Shown: positions 49,471 to 50,230 of the stretch, in pieces
Position numbering within the stretch: position 1 is the stretch's first letter
How the letters are laid out: every line of letters starts with the position of its first letter
Assembly: GCA_021371965.1 (NCBI GenBank)
Contig: JAJFVE010000118.1
Location: 1 to 50,230 of the forward strand
DNA length: 50,230 bases
Source of the DNA: Planctomycetaceae bacterium
GTDB lineage: Bacteria; Planctomycetota; Phycisphaerae; SM23-33
Direction: 5' to 3'
The notes under the pieces: model-generated
Database searches by the model: none
Told to the model about the DNA's origin: nothing
Seen by the model: only the letters and a program-made list of their open reading frames with translations
Made by a program: the position numbers and the translations under genes

Positions 49471-50230
49471 CACGTAGCCCAGTTGCTTCTGGACCTCGCC
49501 GAGCGATTCCTCGATCAGATCCATCGCCTTGTGCGCCACGTCGTCGGGCATCACCACCGGCGGGCTCATGCGCAAAATGTGCCCAGCCGGGATCCACGCC
49601 AGCCCCTTGGCGAACGCCCGCTGGTACACGAGCTTGCCGGCCTCGGGGAAGGGCTCCTTGGTCGAGCGGTCCTTGACCAACTCGACGCCCATCAGGCAGC
49701 CCTTGACGCGAACGTCGCCCACGATGGGGAACTTGTCCTTCCACGCCTTCATGCGCGCGGCGAAGAGCGTTTCCAACGCCGCCGCGCGGGCGAGCAGATC
49801 TTCCTCTTCGATCACCTCGATCGACGCCAGCGCGGCCGCGCACGCCATCGGGTTGCCGCCGTAGCTGCTCGATGCCGAGATCGCCTCGAAGGTCTCCATG
49901 AACGGCTCGCGCACAGCCACGGCCGTGACGGGAAAGCCGTTGCCGAATCCCTTGCCAAGCGTGACGACGTCCGGCACGACGCCCCAGTGCTCGCAGCAGA
50001 GCCACTTGCCCGTGCGGGCCCAGCTTGTCAGCACCTCGTCGGCCATCAGCATCAGCTTGTGGCGGTCGCAGAACGCCCGCAGCTTGGGCAGGAAGTCATC
50101 GGGCGGCATGACCGAGCCGCCCCAGCCCTGGATCGGCTCGATCACGAACACCGCGGCCCGCCTCATCGACGAGATGCGCCACCGTAATCTGCTCAAAGCC
50201 GAACGGGCACTGTGCCGCTCATGAACCGCC
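49468..50230 (-). CDS. Class III PLP aminotransferase, 5' end cut by window
   Basis: C-terminal part of a fold-type I, class III aminotransferase. VFVIEPIQGWGG, ADEVLTSWARTGKW (Asp contacts the pyridine nitrogen) and TLGKGFGNGFP (Lys binds PLP) are clear, as is the C-terminal domain. The start lies beyond the window. Upstream of about 50165 the family-like peptide CPFGFEQITVAHLVDE appears in a different frame from the rest, so a frameshift or sequence error may be present near there. The substrate is unknown. First gene of the minus-strand group visible here. Confidence 0.85.
   Translation of the reverse strand, partial: AVHERHSARSALSRLRWRISSMRRAAVFVIEPIQGWGGSVMPPDDFLPKLRAFCDRHKLMLMADEVLTSWARTGKWLCCEHWGVVPDVVTLGKGFGNGFPVTAVAVREPFMETFEAISASSSYGGNPMACAAALASIEVIEEEDLLARAAALETLFAARMKAWKDKFPIVGDVRVKGCLMGVELVKDRSTKEPFPEAGKLVYQRAFAKGLAWIPAGHILRMSPPVVMPDDVAHKAMDLIEESLGEVQKQLGYV

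Overview
The window is GC-rich, almost fully coding DNA. It most resembles a member of the Planctomycetota, probably of the Phycisphaerae type. I infer this from PQQ-type giant beta-propeller proteins, kinase and FHA genes inside a Tad locus, a ceramidase-like gene, and many short palindromic repeats that yield peptides such as GVSPM, GRDAHAT and AGKPVP when translated. No rRNA, tRNA, CRISPR array, phage or transposase gene was recognised, and no gene-free stretch exceeds 300 bases.

Bases 1-15537 hold a Tad/Flp pilus assembly locus on the plus strand: a truncated CpaF ATPase, two small Flp-like prepilins, a CpaA/TadV prepilin peptidase, a TadE-like protein, a transmembrane Ser/Thr kinase, a TadG-like protein, a second TadE-like protein, an unknown membrane protein, CpaB, a second CpaF with an N-terminal FHA domain, TadB, TadC and a membrane FHA protein. 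A kinase and two phosphothreonine-reader domains in one pilus locus suggest control by phosphorylation. The outer-membrane secretin and TadZ are not in the window.

Bases 15669-33090 are mixed: a CPBP protease, a polysaccharide deacetylase, an AlkD-like DNA repair protein, a large protein with a methyltransferase domain between two PQQ propellers, and a minus-strand set (response regulator, histidine kinase, DUF347 membrane protein). An envelope group follows: a GT39 glycosyltransferase, a YejM-like sulfatase-fold protein, a YfhO-like membrane protein and an HtrA protease.

Bases 33318-41301 are a compact operon for a membrane complex related to group 4 [NiFe] hydrogenases and complex I (HyfB, C, E, F, G and I types). 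The large subunit lacks both CxxC nickel-binding motifs, so it looks like an energy-converting-hydrogenase-related (Ehr) complex and not a hydrogenase. The first gene fuses a helix-turn-helix domain to a PTS EIIA-Ntr-like domain.

Bases 41564-46567 hold two small stress-type genes (DUF1328, YciE/DUF892) and a four-gene end-joining operon, Ku - ATP ligase - Ku - polymerase/phosphoesterase, in which LigD is split in two. The end (46634-50230, minus strand) carries an aminotransferase, a ceramidase-like protein and an FGGY sugar kinase.

Throughout, at least six families of short inverted repeats lie between genes, at stop codons, and in frame inside genes. They resemble in behaviour the palindromic elements known to sit within Rickettsia proteins.
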